Shown here: piece by piece, positions 38,298 through 49,027 of the stretch
Layout: the number at the start of each line of letters is the position of its first letter
Numbering within the stretch: the first letter of the stretch is position 1
Origin: Schistocephalus solidus
Taxonomy: Eukaryota > Platyhelminthes > Cestoda > Diphyllobothriidea > Diphyllobothriidae
Assembly (NCBI GenBank): GCA_017591395.1
Contig: WEDG01003381.1
Coordinates: 59,787 to 123,786, forward strand
Reading direction: 5' to 3'
Length of the DNA: 64,000 nucleotides
The notes under the pieces: model-generated
The model's database searches: none
What the model was told of the DNA's origin: nothing
Seen by the model: the letters and a program-made list of their open reading frames with translations, nothing else
Position numbers and translations under genes: made by a program

Positions 38298-38471
38298 GAA
38301 GTACGAGACAACTACAAGTGCGTTCACAAACTTGAGGCGACCGACTTAGCTTCCCAAGCCTACCGCGAATACCTTCGATTGTCGAAGGTCTATCCAGAGA
38401 ATGGTGACCATCTCGCACTTACCGAGGAGGAAAATGAACAACTGACCAAAGACTTTCAAGCAGTGATGGAA
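38298..38471 (+). CDS. DUF389-family membrane protein, exon K (cytosolic region)
   Basis: Fifty-eight codons in phase 0/0 between CTTATCTTACAG and GTGAGT. The peptide begins EVRDNYKCVHKLEATDLASQ and ends with an acidic, helical segment (EEENEQLTKDFQAVME). In animal DUF389 proteins a '(V/A)RDYN' motif begins the cytosolic part after the last helix; EVRDNY fits this. It is hydrophilic with no membrane segment. The 138-nt GC-AG intron lies immediately before it. Confidence 0.8.
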
Positions 38472-38831
38472 GTGAGTTAACTCGTATCAACCGTAAACGT
38501 TACGTGGAACTAATTTGTATTTTATTGATTAACTTTTCTGAAGTTTTGCTGCCTCGGATATTTGTGACCACCTGTTACTAGAGACCAAGGTGGTAGTTAA
38601 TCGCCTGCTTAGTCATTCATCAAGTTGACTGATAATGGTCTAGCCTGCGGATTGTTTGTTCGATTTGATGGCTCGTTGGATCCTCAAGTTTATTTTCAAG
38701 TTATTTATACCGCAGCCATTTCTGCCCGAGAGCAGGCCTCCACTTGGACTCGTTCAGTTTTCAAGCCACCCCAATATAGGCTAGTTACCCATCGAAATGC
38801 GTAACCAGTCTCCCATCTAAACCCGCAAGGC

Positions 38832-39110
38832 CGTGAGCCAGTGAAGCAGCGCTTAGAGCTTTGGACTTCTAATCAACAGGTCGTAAGTTCGAGTCTCGTG
38901 CGGCGCAACACTCGGGGTTGGGTATGGCTGGCTGATGACAGCTAATACGCCAGAAATTGCCAATTCCTGTCCCCCTGCTCTTTGTCTCTTTTCTTCTGTC
39001 TATCAAACTAGCCGCTGTGTTGCTGTTGACGGGTCTCGAGACTGAGCCCAATAGCAGAAAGGGACGAGTGAGCCCCCCGTAACCGATCGGTGAGCGCCTA
39101 CCAACAAATG
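38832..39110 (+). repeat. SINE family A with tRNA-like head
   Basis: The head GTGAGCCAGTGAAGCAGCGC, TTAGAGCTTTGGACTTCTAA and GTAAGTTCGAGTCTCGTGC has an A-box-like start, a TGGACTTCTAA loop with a TCT anticodon-like triplet, and a B box AAGTTCGAGTC (38885-38895). It is followed by a conserved body with GGCTGATGACAGCTAATA, CCAATTCCTGTCCCCCTGC and CGATCGGTGAGCG shared with 18815 and 54600. The head suggests origin from a tRNA-Arg(UCU)-like gene. It is read as a retroposed SINE, not a functional tRNA. Confidence 0.6.
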
Positions 39111-39954
39111 CAGTCCCATGTGTCCGCCGGAAAGTAGGAATTGTGTCCATTATTTGCACTGTCCGTTGGGTCTCCTACTGGCAAACCGCAGTTTTTGCGT
39201 GGTTCTCCGCTTGTGATTACAGTTACCATCATTACGGCAGAATACTTTGACACAACTTTGGAGCATTTAGCAGGCGCTGGAGTGTCCTGCTATAGCCTCC
39301 AGCAAGTGGCCGCCACCTACACCTAAGGGCTGCATCAGTAGAGAGATTATCTAGCAATGCCTTTGGTGTTGAGACAAGTTTACTCGATTTTGAGATACCG
39401 TTGTTTGGCAGTCGTCTATCCATCCGGTGCTTTCCGGTTCAACACAATGGACTGGGTATCCCTTCATTTTGATGAGGGGTATGGAAATCCAATTTTTTCG
39501 CCCTTTCGTCTCCCCTGTGTACTGTAATTTTTTAAATCCGTTTGAGGGGCTGCGCAGACGCGATCATTTTTATAAGTTGATTTTTGCCAACTGTGATTAT
39601 TTTCCTTGGGTTGGTGGATTCGCTGAACAATACGCTTTGCATCGACCTAATTGAAAATTAGCACGCTTGGACAAAAAAGGAGGAAAGATCATCTAATTTT
39701 TCTGTCGGGAATTGTATCGGTGGGCCAGCTGGTAGTCAGATTCGTTTCCAAGTTCTCTTTTTTTCTCCGACCAGCCCTTAATGTTTAAAATGTTCCGATA
39801 ATTACATGTCCTTTTTTTTACTTTGCGATTACCAATTTGTAAAAAACTCGGCTACCTTGTTGCAGTTAAAACCCACCAGAGCAAATGCGAGGCTTGTGAA
39901 CAGCCCACGCGCTAACCACCTGACCTTCGAGATTCCAATCGGAAACCGCAAGTT
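39111..39954. other. intron, nothing recognisable
   Basis: Short plus-strand frames (for example 39427-39654) have no recognisable product. Located between SINE family A and the SINE family B array. Confidence 0.5.
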
Positions 39955-40850
39955 TAATCGCATTTAGGTAAAATCACCCGCCCAGCCTATTGCGCGTTAT
40001 GGAATCCACTGATGCAGATGTAGTTAATTGTCTGCCAAAGCATGATTTCTTAAAAAATCAATATAGAATCTTCTGATCCCTACCCTATCCAGATTAATAG
40101 GTGTTTTTGGGCAGATTTGCATAATCTATCTGCTCCGCTTGTAGAAGGCTGCGGCCTCTGTGGTTAGAGCGTTGGCTGGAATTAAGCTTTGGCCTTCCAC
40201 CGAGGCCGTTGAGATTTTCTGAAATTAGTCAAATAAATAGTTCGAATCTGCCCAAAAAACAGACGAAGTGAGACTGGTAATCATCTGGTGAATTCTAATT
40301 TTATTGCTTACGAAATCCTGGTTGAGCAATCAGCTTAATATATCAGAATCGGTGAAGTCCGTAGGTTGTAATAGGCTCGGTCGGTAACTGGAGCCAAATG
40401 TGAATTAACTCACGCCTCCCAGTGAGACCTCGTAGCTCAGGTGATTCGAGCGTTTTGTGTACTCAAACCATGTCCTTGTTGTCGTGTATTCAAATTCCTC
40501 CGAGGCCGCTGATTCGTTAAAGTTGCGTCAAATGAGGTATTCAAATTTGCCAGAATGATCTTCGTAGTCATCTTGTGGATCGTAGATTAATCGCTTAGGA
40601 AATCTTACTTGGGCAGTCAGGTTACCGTATTAGAATTGATAGATTCTATTAATCGTTTTAGGCTGCACAGGTGACGTGACCCAAATGTGATTGAAATCGC
40701 GGCTGCCAGTGGGACCTAGAAGCTCAGGTGATTTGAGCCTTGACTCTACTCAAGCCTCTTTCTTGCTCTCATGGTTTCGAATCCCATCCAGGCAGCCTCT
40801 TTTCACAATTGGGTCAAGTGAGTTAACTATGTACCCGAATATTGAAAAGA
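39955..40850 (+). repeat. SINE family B tandem array (three heads, about 285-bp period)
   Basis: Three tRNA-like heads begin near 40146, 40431 and 40715: GGTTAGAGCG, CTCGTAGCTCAGGTGATTCG and CTAGAAGCTCAGGTGATTTG. Each is followed by a B-box-like segment (clearest TGGTTTCGAATCCCATCC at 40771-40788), then CCGAGGCCG, a TCAAAT(A/G)A block, and a body with 'TCATCT.GTG' and 'GG(C/A)AGTCAG' elements. Unit spacing is about 285 bp. An upstream partial unit (39955-40140) matches 32986-33120. Confidence 0.65.
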
Positions 40851-41790
40851 TATATTCAACTGCAAAGTTCGGCCCTGCGAAAACCTACCAGGCGAATCCC
40901 AGGGGAACCAAGTCCTTCTTGCAGGTGCTCCCTGACCAGCCACTTTTTAGCTGGGCTTTTCGCCGAAAGCAATCCCATCTTCAGGCACACTGTTTGTGTT
41001 AACGATAGCAGTTGGCATTGAAATGAGCAGCTTTTCTGTTAAAAAACAAAAGCACCTTGGACAGCGTATATATACTGAAGCCATTGCCCTTATCTGTGTG
41101 AAAAAGCCGTGCAGTTTAGGGCTCATAAAGAGCCTTATGAATTTGCATTAAAACACCAAGTGTCATCGAATACTGTTTGGAGGAGTGGTTTCTAACTCCC
41201 TCATTTTCGTGAATTTTTAGGTAAGTAGAAATTATTTCTGTGTGGTAGGGTCTGCGAGCGAGTTCGGTATTACGCTAAGGCATGTATGACGAAATGTGTG
41301 TGGGTATAACAGCCCAGGACAAACTCCAAATTATGAATTTAAATGAGCAAACAGCAACCACCGATCGCCCTCTTCCCATACTCTACCATCTGAGTGATCT
41401 TATCGGTTCTTGCTAACTGTGCCAATCCTCAGGCATGTTATTTTAGCTCGTGTGGGGCATTTTATATTACCCTCGAAATGCACATGTGCTACTTCTGATG
41501 CGGTGTGGCTTAAATGGCATCAAAGTTGCAGGGGAAAATGTGACTTCAGTTAGACCAACACCAAAACATGGCTGCTTATTGTATGCACACATGATCCTTT
41601 TACAATCATTCTGTTGAACGCAACACAACGTACTCCCGTAGAGAGTTCTTTAGTGGGGGCAGAAATTCGAATATTGCCCATAAGCCAGCTGACAGACCTG
41701 CTTACTCCCTTCTCTTGTATTGAGCTATTGCTGTGAGATGGACACTTGCAAAAGTCGCGTTCTCCTAGTCTTTAGGAACATAAGATACAT
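40851..41790. other. intron, nothing recognisable
   Basis: AT-rich sequence between the SINE array and the fold-back element. No gene-like frame of note. Confidence 0.5.
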
Positions 41791-42081
41791 GTGAGAAGTA
41801 GGTGCGATTGCTGGGACAAGAGCTTTATTCGCTTGATGTTTCGGTTTCCAACTCGAACCCATCATCAGAGACAGTACCAGATACGGGTAATGTGTACATA
41901 TGCATTTGTAGTATTTATAAGATGCACTCGCTATGCTACATCATGCCGACTGCATAAATACTACAACCCCCTGTGTACGAAGTACCCATATCTGATACCG
42001 TTTGTGATGATGGGTTCAAGTTGGAATCCGAAACTTTAGGAGAATAAAGCTGTTGTCCCAGCGATCGCATCTTCTTCTCAA
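41791..42081. mobile_element. fold-back element with hammerhead-like motifs
   Basis: Left arm 41791-41922 and right arm 41950-42081 are imperfect inverted repeats centred at 41936. Near the centre GTAGTATTTAT (41908-41918) pairs with ATAAATACTAC (41954-41964). Both arms contain, pointing outward, a CUGAUGA-like box, a six-base stem II and GAAAC. In the right arm on + these are GTGATGA (42004), GGGTTC (42012) with GAATCC (42024) forming six pairs, then GAAAC (42030). In the left arm on the minus strand they are CTGATGA (41862-41868), a five-of-six pair stem and GAAAC (41838-41842). No convincing stem I or III was found, so ribozyme activity is unproven. Confidence 0.6.
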
Positions 42082-43031
42082 TTGCTGCCTGGGACTCGCA
42101 TGTTCGCTTGTATCGACACTGGACACTTAAAATAAACCCTACTGACTACTCGCACTACACGCAGGCCTGCTTTATGTCTTGCTGTCGAAAATAGCTTGAT
42201 TTTCAAAATGATTCTTATCTAGCGGAATGCATTCTTCTAAATTTTGGCCGTCCCTAGTCACATTTAAAAAAACCTCCACGTGTCCTAGGGTCCCTCAACA
42301 GTTTGTCCTTCAACGTTTGATGGTCAGGCAAAGCTGGTCGCGTACTTCACGCGACAGGCGAAGCCACGCCTGCTGTCGAAGTTCTGTCACGTTAATTTGG
42401 CGGGTAAAAGGTGATGTGAATTGCTAAAGCCCAAAGTCCTAAATACAGCTCGGGCAACGGACATACCGATGGCCATTGCACCTACGGAGCCTTGGGCAGT
42501 TCCCTAGGCAGTTCCCCCTGTGCCAGTCAACGATTTGTTCTAGCTTCTGCACTACTCGTGGTGCACTTTTTTTGAATCTAACGTTTGATTTCCATGCGAG
42601 TTTGGAAATTCGCTCCAGTAAGCGCATAGTCCCAGTTCCTAAACCCTCTGCTTTACCGAAACATTTACGGTGTTGAGAGGAATTCTCCTCTCTAGTTCCA
42701 GAGTTAGGATGCGTTCCTCTTTTGACTATTTTAATCACCATCGTGAATGGTCATTTATTTTTGTTGATGTCCGCTAAATCAGCATACATCTTTCATGGTG
42801 TTTGGGATGCCTGCAGACGCTTCCTGCTGGCTTTCAGAAAATTTTATAATACAGTCATTTTTAAATTGTTAGCAAATTTTGCCTCGAACGTAATCATTGT
42901 ACTCGTAAACATGAATGCAAATTCACTGAATTCGTTTACCTTTGCCTTGGAAACAAGCCACATGACTAGTTCCCGGGTCACCTGCATCCTAATGTCGCTC
43001 CATGTGAAGTTTTTGTATGCATGCACTTTAG

Positions 43032-43100
43032 GGCATCGGAAAAGACCGCCATCTGCAAAACATCTCGACCTGGACCAGCAAAGGCGAGGACCCATTTATG
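43032..43100 (+). CDS. candidate exon L of the DUF389 gene
   Basis: Twenty-three codons, open in phase 0/0, between an acceptor-like GCATGCACTTTAG and a good donor GTAAGA: GIGKDRHLQNISTWTSKGED plus PFM. Its phase fits directly after exon K (phase 0). The sequence is polar, as expected for a cytosolic tail, but I know of no family motif in it, and the acceptor has a poor pyrimidine tract. It may be a chance match of length and phase. Confidence 0.4.
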
Positions 43101-43986
43101 GTAAGATTCTCTGAAAGACTTTTCAGTATTCAGATTTTTGAAAGTGGTAAAGGATTGGTTACGCGACTGACTAAACTTTGAACAATCAACTTTGAGGTAT
43201 CATAGGTAACATTGAGGATTTGGTCGAGTGCAAACAGCGGTGATACGTCCAGTTTGTGTTGCTCTTTGTCATTTAACTCGCAAAACCCACCATTTTCTTC
43301 TACTTTAGACAACCTCCCTATACAATGGCTTAAGTAAAAGTTAGTTGAAATCCCAAAGTTTGCGCTACCCCTGGCCAGCAATTTGCGCTTTAAGTATGGT
43401 AGCCTCTTATTTTTTTGCTTATTTTCAGTCCTACAGCCTATCCTCTTTCCCAGGGCAAACATTATCGTTTTGAGATGGAAGCGTTATAAACACTCGACAT
43501 TTTTATGCCTGGGGCCCGTTTCGTGGAATAATCAGTCTGCGGCAGCTTGATCAGATGGGTGGCTGTTCTGATAGACTGGAGGTTGTCCCATTCCATGCGT
43601 GCCTACTTTGCTTGACCGTCTTCCTTGTCTTGGAAGTGTCTCCCACTAAAGGTATTTGAATCAGGTGATTTTAACTCCAACTTAACCTCCTCCGCAAGAC
43701 ACATTAGTTCTTCTGTCGAACTCGATGATGACCTTGCCACCTGGCACGTTTTACTGGTTTTCGATGCGTCTAACTCACTCTATCTTCCCTCTCACATCAC
43801 AGTATACTCGGAAGACCAGTTTATTTGGATTGAATAGGAGCATGAACGCAGTGAAGGACTTAGACATTCACCCGCATTATACTCTGGATACAATATCTGG
43901 TTACTTAATCAGAACGAATTAAACTTCGCACACTTGAATGTCATGTCAGTGATAACTGCCATACTGTGGGTTATCAGCCGTTACAA

Positions 43987-44003
43987 CCCCCCCCCCCCCC
44001 CCC
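43987..44003 (+). repeat. C17 homopolymer tract
   Basis: Seventeen consecutive C after TTACAA. It is the complement of the G17 tract at 4819 and equal in length. The flanks of the two tracts are not similar. Confidence 0.95.
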
Positions 44004-46129
44004 TCAGTCCAGGAGGCCAAATCGTCTCGCTAGTTTTAAGCCTTTTCAAACACGAAAATCGCGCACATAAACTGTGCGATGCTACACTCTTCACCTCTGA
44101 CGTGATGTCGAAATTGGGACAGACAGTGTTCTTTGAGTTGTGGACTCGATAGTGCTGTCGACTTTGACCCTCAAAATTACACCACTTATCACTTTTGAAT
44201 AAGTAAGCGCACCAGCTAGGCATTCATGGGCTCATAAACCCCACCAAGGGTAACTTATTCTGCAATAAAATAACAACTCGAACTGCAGTAACCTAGTGAG
44301 CGTCTATGTGAGGTTGTAGCACATGCTGCCGTATATGTTTACACCCGCCCTTATCGGTTGGTATAGTTTACCCATCCGTCACTTTGCTCTACAACATCTT
44401 GGCATGCAGCGGAGGGTCGAGTTTAAGATTGATTTTAAATGGAGGCAGATCTCACGCTTTTCTATTTGTTCTAAGTACAAGACCGAACACGTTCGCATTG
44501 TTGACAAGCGAGCGAGAATCGGAGATGGACACCCCATTAACGTGAGGCGTCTATTTCCGATCGCTACTGCCAATGTGCACGTTTGCTCTACTGTAGATTG
44601 TAGGTTTGAGTTCTCATTTAGGCAACTCGTTGAGCAGCAGACCAGAAATTCTTCGGGCTTCGGGTTAGTGTATGACGGGCTGAAAACAGCAAATATGCAA
44701 AAAACGGTGAGCTCAGTTTTCTTATCTTGGCCAGTAAACGAAGCGACTTTATGAACGCGAGGCAAGCTGTGTATTTGAGATTGCACCGTAGTATGACGGC
44801 CGACAGCCAGACGGTCAGGGCTCATATTGTTCCAGTTTATCAGGTCAGTGTATCACTTGACAGGGCGAGCTACTGGCCTGCCATTTGGAAGTGGACGCAA
44901 ACGCGAGATACTTTTTGGCTTACGTAACCATGCGTGCGTTATAAGCAGTAGTTTTTACTGCTTAACCGGGTACTAACCCTCTCTCTAGCTTTTTGAGTGC
45001 AAAGGTCACGAACGCACTCAGCTTGACTCCCATTAACGGGTGTTCCTAGCTGTGCGACAGCGTTTCGAAGACCTGAACTGACTTCACTCAGTAGCACCTG
45101 AGGGCGTTTAGCACCACCTGAAAAAAATTCCGTTTCAAATAGTGTGACATAACTTCAGAAGGTAATACACGATCAGGGAATAAAGGGATCGGGAAAAAAT
45201 ATTCCAGGCTCGATCCGAAAGTTCCTATGAATACCTGAGCTGAACTCCGTTAGTTATAGCTGCAGAGTTACCGAAACAAGTGCCTGGGCTTTTAGTTAGT
45301 AACCGTGCTGGCAATATGGTGAGTCAATCAAGGTGGTGCGACAACGGATGTTTTCGCACAGATATTTACTGCTAGAAGGCAGTCTACTGGCCTACGTGAT
45401 AAAGCGAACAACTAGCTGACAGGGACCGAGTCTTGTCCTCCGATTCATGTTCTAAGTAGTATATTTCTCGTTTGCGCTTTCGACTACCAAACCTCAGAGG
45501 TTTTGGCGAACTTTCACACTGCACAACCCGAAAAAAGTTAGAGCAATGGCATGGTTTGCTATGTCCTGGTATTCACGTGATTCGATTGTCGAATTTGGAG
45601 TAAGCAAGTTATCGTGAATGGTTGGCCCAAAAATGGACCCCCGATTACTCAGTGAAGGAAAATAACTGGACTCCCAGCCTTGAGCAGGACCAAGGTAACC
45701 CGTCCGCTAGCCGCATTCAGAGCCATGACTGTTAGCCCATCATGGTAGTTTTAAGCGTGCCAGTTGTACTATACGCTGCTTTTGCCATTCGGATGAATTC
45801 TTCCTCAATATCGATTTTACTTTCTTCCCTCTCCGGTAACCTGTTTAAGTCAGATAAGCATAAGTTAACACAGGCGTAGTCTACACATATCACGTACAAA
45901 CCACTCTCCCCTTCATTTTTCAGGCTAAAACAACAGAATGTTTCCCACTTAATTTCAAGATACACGCTCTTGCACGGGACATTTCGCCCGCTATATTGCC
46001 GATCGTAAAAGGTACCCCGCAATCTATGCCAGAACGATGCATTATGTGACATGGAAAGGTGCTGTATATGCGCCTATTGTAGCTTAGGTTAGTGTGTAGC
46101 TTGGGCTTGTGAACACAGACAGAACACAA

Positions 46130-47380
46130 CATCGTGATGAGGTCCGTACTGCATTATTGTGCTTAAGATTTTAGTGAGGCCTTTGCCACAGGTTTATGTT
46201 GGGGCTGCAGGGTGATTTATTTGTAAGTGACTGACCAGGGTACTGCGTAATGCGAAGGAGCGATTGCAAAATGGACAGGTTTCAACGGAGGCCATACTGC
46301 TGGTGGAAGGCGTGTGGTGACGGTAGATGGAATGGCAGGAGATGGGAGTGATTTTGTGAACCAACATGAGGGTTGGTCACCCTTGGTATTGCACAGGGCC
46401 CGGAGATGTAAAACGAGGTCTGCCCGTGCTTGGAATGTCCATCGACGATATCGAATCAACAGCAGGTGTTGGATGCTTGCGCCAGTCGTCCCGCGGCACT
46501 GCAATTTTGCTAGCCTAGGCAACTTCTAGTCACTGGGTTTAAAGGATGCATACTCCTGTTGCTATGGCAGCGTGTCTTGCCTGCCGGTCCTACGAGGCCT
46601 CCTGATTGATCTGTGGTTGGATGAGTGAGGTCTTCAGGCAACATTGTTTCGACGCCTTTGTCGGTCTTACCTCCAAGCACTCACAGCACCGTGGCCGTAG
46701 AAGAGCCACTGCAGCAGGCGCTTGTTATCCAATTTCATGATTTGGTCTCCGCAAGAGAAATACACCTGCGGTGGCATGGCTGGGATATTGAGGATACGGG
46801 TTTATTCCAGGATCCTGTGTTTGGCATCCCTTCTGCCATTTCCCTCTCAGTCTTCTTCCTAAACAGCTTAGGTGAAAATTGTTGTGTTCTAACCTGTCTT
46901 TTAGATATGTTCCACGTCTCCTCCACGTAAAAGAGAATTTGTGAGACAATAGCCCTGTAAATCCTTGGTTTTTGGGAAAAGGCCACGATTGTTACATGTG
47001 GAGTGCTATAGCTAGCCGAAGGCGTGACTGACCCTGGAGATCCGACTTTTGCTTTCGTTGAAGATCCTGATGCATCTTGAACTCGTAGTCTGCGGGAAGC
47101 GGGAGGTGGTGTGAGACACGTTATATTGACACTGATCCTGGGTTCATTTTAATAACAATTTGGTGCCAATTGCAGCAGCCAGGGACGGAACTCTGCATTC
47201 CACTGCACGCCTTCTTCCGGCGTGGTGGTTAACGGGCAGCATTTCGCTAACAAGAGGTCGGTACACAGTGACCATCAAAACTCTAGTAGATGCCTTCTTG
47301 CTTCTGATGTTGAACAGTTCTCCATCGGATCCATAGTCTGCGACGGTTCCGATAACAAAATTTTGATTTTGAAATTCTGC
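46130..47380 (-). mobile_element. RTE-like non-LTR retrotransposon remnant
   Basis: Read on the minus strand from 47380: GTVADYGSDGELFNIRSKKA (the start of the palm/finger segment), then diverged thumb sequence with SKSRISRVSHAFG; then PRIYRAIVSQILFYVEETWN (the RTE-type 'KIYRA.V...LLYG.ETW' block) and KRQVRTQQFSPKLFR; last a zinc-finger-like remnant RRWTFQARADLVLHLRALC (46440-46390). These blocks in this order are characteristic of RTE-clade ORF2 C-termini. Many stops and shifts are present and there is no intact frame. The catalytic FADD box is not recognisable. Antisense to the host gene. Confidence 0.7.
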
Positions 47381-47542
47381 TGAAAGTAGTCGCCAACTTG
47401 GAGTAAATTAATCTATATCAAGCTTTATAGGCATAGATTGGAAGTTTATATGAATAGGTGGGCCGACTTACATTATCTACAGCGTTATGACCACTTAAAA
47501 TTAATTAAAAGGTCAACAGGCAGTCTGTAGTATATATAAGGG

Positions 47543-47821
47543 TTGCAGGCTACAGCAGCCCAAGTAATAGATCAAAAATCAGACACGTGTTGCGCCGATA
47601 TTCTGCGGCTGCATGACACAGTTGCGAAGGCTTTGGCTCACAAATGTTTCCCCCCAGAGGTCCCCATGTACTTTCTGCTAGATGCTCATAGTAAACCTTT
47701 CAACTGCTTGGACGCCTGTGAAGGTCTTCCTCTCGCCGATGCCGTGACGCTGATCGATATTTTTCTACATCGATCGGTCACAGCTGCACAGACCTCGGGT
47801 GCGGGCACACGCTACGTTTAG
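47543..47821 (+). CDS. unassigned open frame
   Basis: A 92-codon open frame with a mixed, protein-like composition (for example HDTVAKALAHKCFPPEVPMY). It begins near a possible acceptor (GGGTTGCAG at about 47540-47548) and ends at TAG without a donor. I recognise no domain. It could be a chance frame, a fragment of a retroelement, or an exon of a nested gene. Located in an intron, on the same strand as the DUF389 gene. Confidence 0.2.
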   Translation: MQATAAQVIDQKSDTCCADILRLHDTVAKALAHKCFPPEVPMYFLLDAHSKPFNCLDACEGLPLADAVTLIDIFLHRSVTAAQTSGAGTRYV

Positions 47822-48401
47822 AGAGCACGCGCTGCCTCTGTCTGCTGAACCACGCACACGCTTCTCTCGCCTCAGTAGAGCTGGTCCCTGCCTTGACTCC
47901 TGCTCGGGGAAACTTCGAGTTGTTGACCATCGTACCTTGAGAAGTCCGTGTTGATGCGTGATCGCTCTTCACACTTGTCGGTGATAAACATGGCGGATAA
48001 TATGAGAGTGCAGAGGATGTGCGCAAAGTCGTAACCCATGCTTATGTAGTTTTCAGGTCATTAGGCGAACATAATCCACAGGGTGGCTGAAATGGAAAAA
48101 AAACTGGTTGGTGTGTCTCTTTTTTTTTAGCTCCAAGTACTCACGGAGGTTGAAACAGCACAAAGGTTTTTCTTTTGAAACTAGATTAGCTCATTCCGTA
48201 ACCATACCATATCTTCAGTTCCTGCATTGACCTTCTTTCGTTTTCCGTTTTAAGAGCAATTTCCAGCGGGCAACAGAAAACCTCGTTGAACGTCGAGGCA
48301 GCCGCAAATCTTTCGCCGTAAGTGCAAACCTATTGGATCGTTTCTTACCTTCGTAGGGGAGTTAGTTTTAGGTAAAGCTTGCTTACATGGCCCCCTAGCA
48401 G

Positions 48402-48508
48402 GACATTGGAATAGGAACCGCTCCTAGCACAGACGGTACCTTTACGGGAACGTAATGCAGGGCCAACGGCATAACTTTGGGGTACTGGGCGGTTCCTATT
48501 CCAATGTC
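48402..48508. repeat. short inverted repeat, 20 bp perfect arms
   Basis: GACATTGGAATAGGAACCGC (48402-48421) and its exact inverse complement (48489-48508) flank a 67-bp spacer. Similarity continues imperfectly outwards (CCCC..GC on each side). It resembles the fold-back of a small MITE or a hairpin. Confidence 0.8.
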
Positions 48509-48778
48509 TTGTCGCGGGGTGTGGGTGGGCCAGCTAAGCAATTCCAACCTAACATTACTCCCCACTTTCCTGTTCTATTGATTTTATTTTTTAAACATTG
48601 AAGTTAAGGATACCCTTTAGTTGAATATAGCAAAATGCAGATCTACAACATAAAGATCCCACTCGTCGCGCAAGTGCTCGCACCTTATTACCAATTTGTT
48701 AAAGGCGTGTCTTACATAATTATGACAACGTATCCATCAAGTCACTCGACGTTCATAAGTCGGCCCCTCTAGGTCATG

Positions 48779-49027
48779 TTAATTTTCATCAACCAATTGG
48801 ATGGCTCTCCGGAGGTCAATGGTTACTGATTTTTGATGAGCACTTGCTATAATGTGCCTTGGGGCAGTTTCATAGAAGAACAGATCCATCTTCTTTTCGA
48901 TCAACTCCTTTTGAGCTTTTCCTAACCATCCGGCTGCGATTGCATTATTCCCGTTTCCTCTAGACCACGCTTGTGGGAGGCGAGTCAAGGTCATAAAGCT
49001 GAGTTTATCATCTACCGACCACTGCAT
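48779..49027 (-). CDS. unassigned open frame
   Basis: An 82-codon minus-strand frame from ATG (MQWSVDDKLSFMTLTRLPQA) with a helical, charged middle (KAQKELIEKKMDLFFYETA). No family recognised and no splice context was identified. Low-confidence; possibly a relic of a mobile element. Confidence 0.2.
   Translation of the reverse strand: MQWSVDDKLSFMTLTRLPQAWSRGNGNNAIAAGWLGKAQKELIEKKMDLFFYETAPRHIIASAHQKSVTIDLRRAIQLVDEN

Larger units (their letters stand above)
42082..46129. other. intron sequence with one candidate exon and a C17 tract
   Basis: Apart from the candidate exon at 43032-43100 and the poly-C tract, I recognise nothing. Frames of 143 and 148 codons overlap on opposite strands at 44323-44825, without resemblance to known proteins or matching splice sites. 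Confidence 0.45.

Noticed and set aside
38832..38905. A functional tRNA-Arg gene
   Set aside because: The A box is poor, the acceptor stem does not pair convincingly, and the sequence continues into a repeat body shared with other copies. A SINE head is the better reading.
44323..44825. Opposing frames of 143 and 148 codons
   Set aside because: They overlap on both strands, show no recognisable family, and lack splice sites that fit the neighbouring gene. A short A-rich match to sequence near 7.5 kb (ATATGCAAAAAAC) is too small to mean anything.
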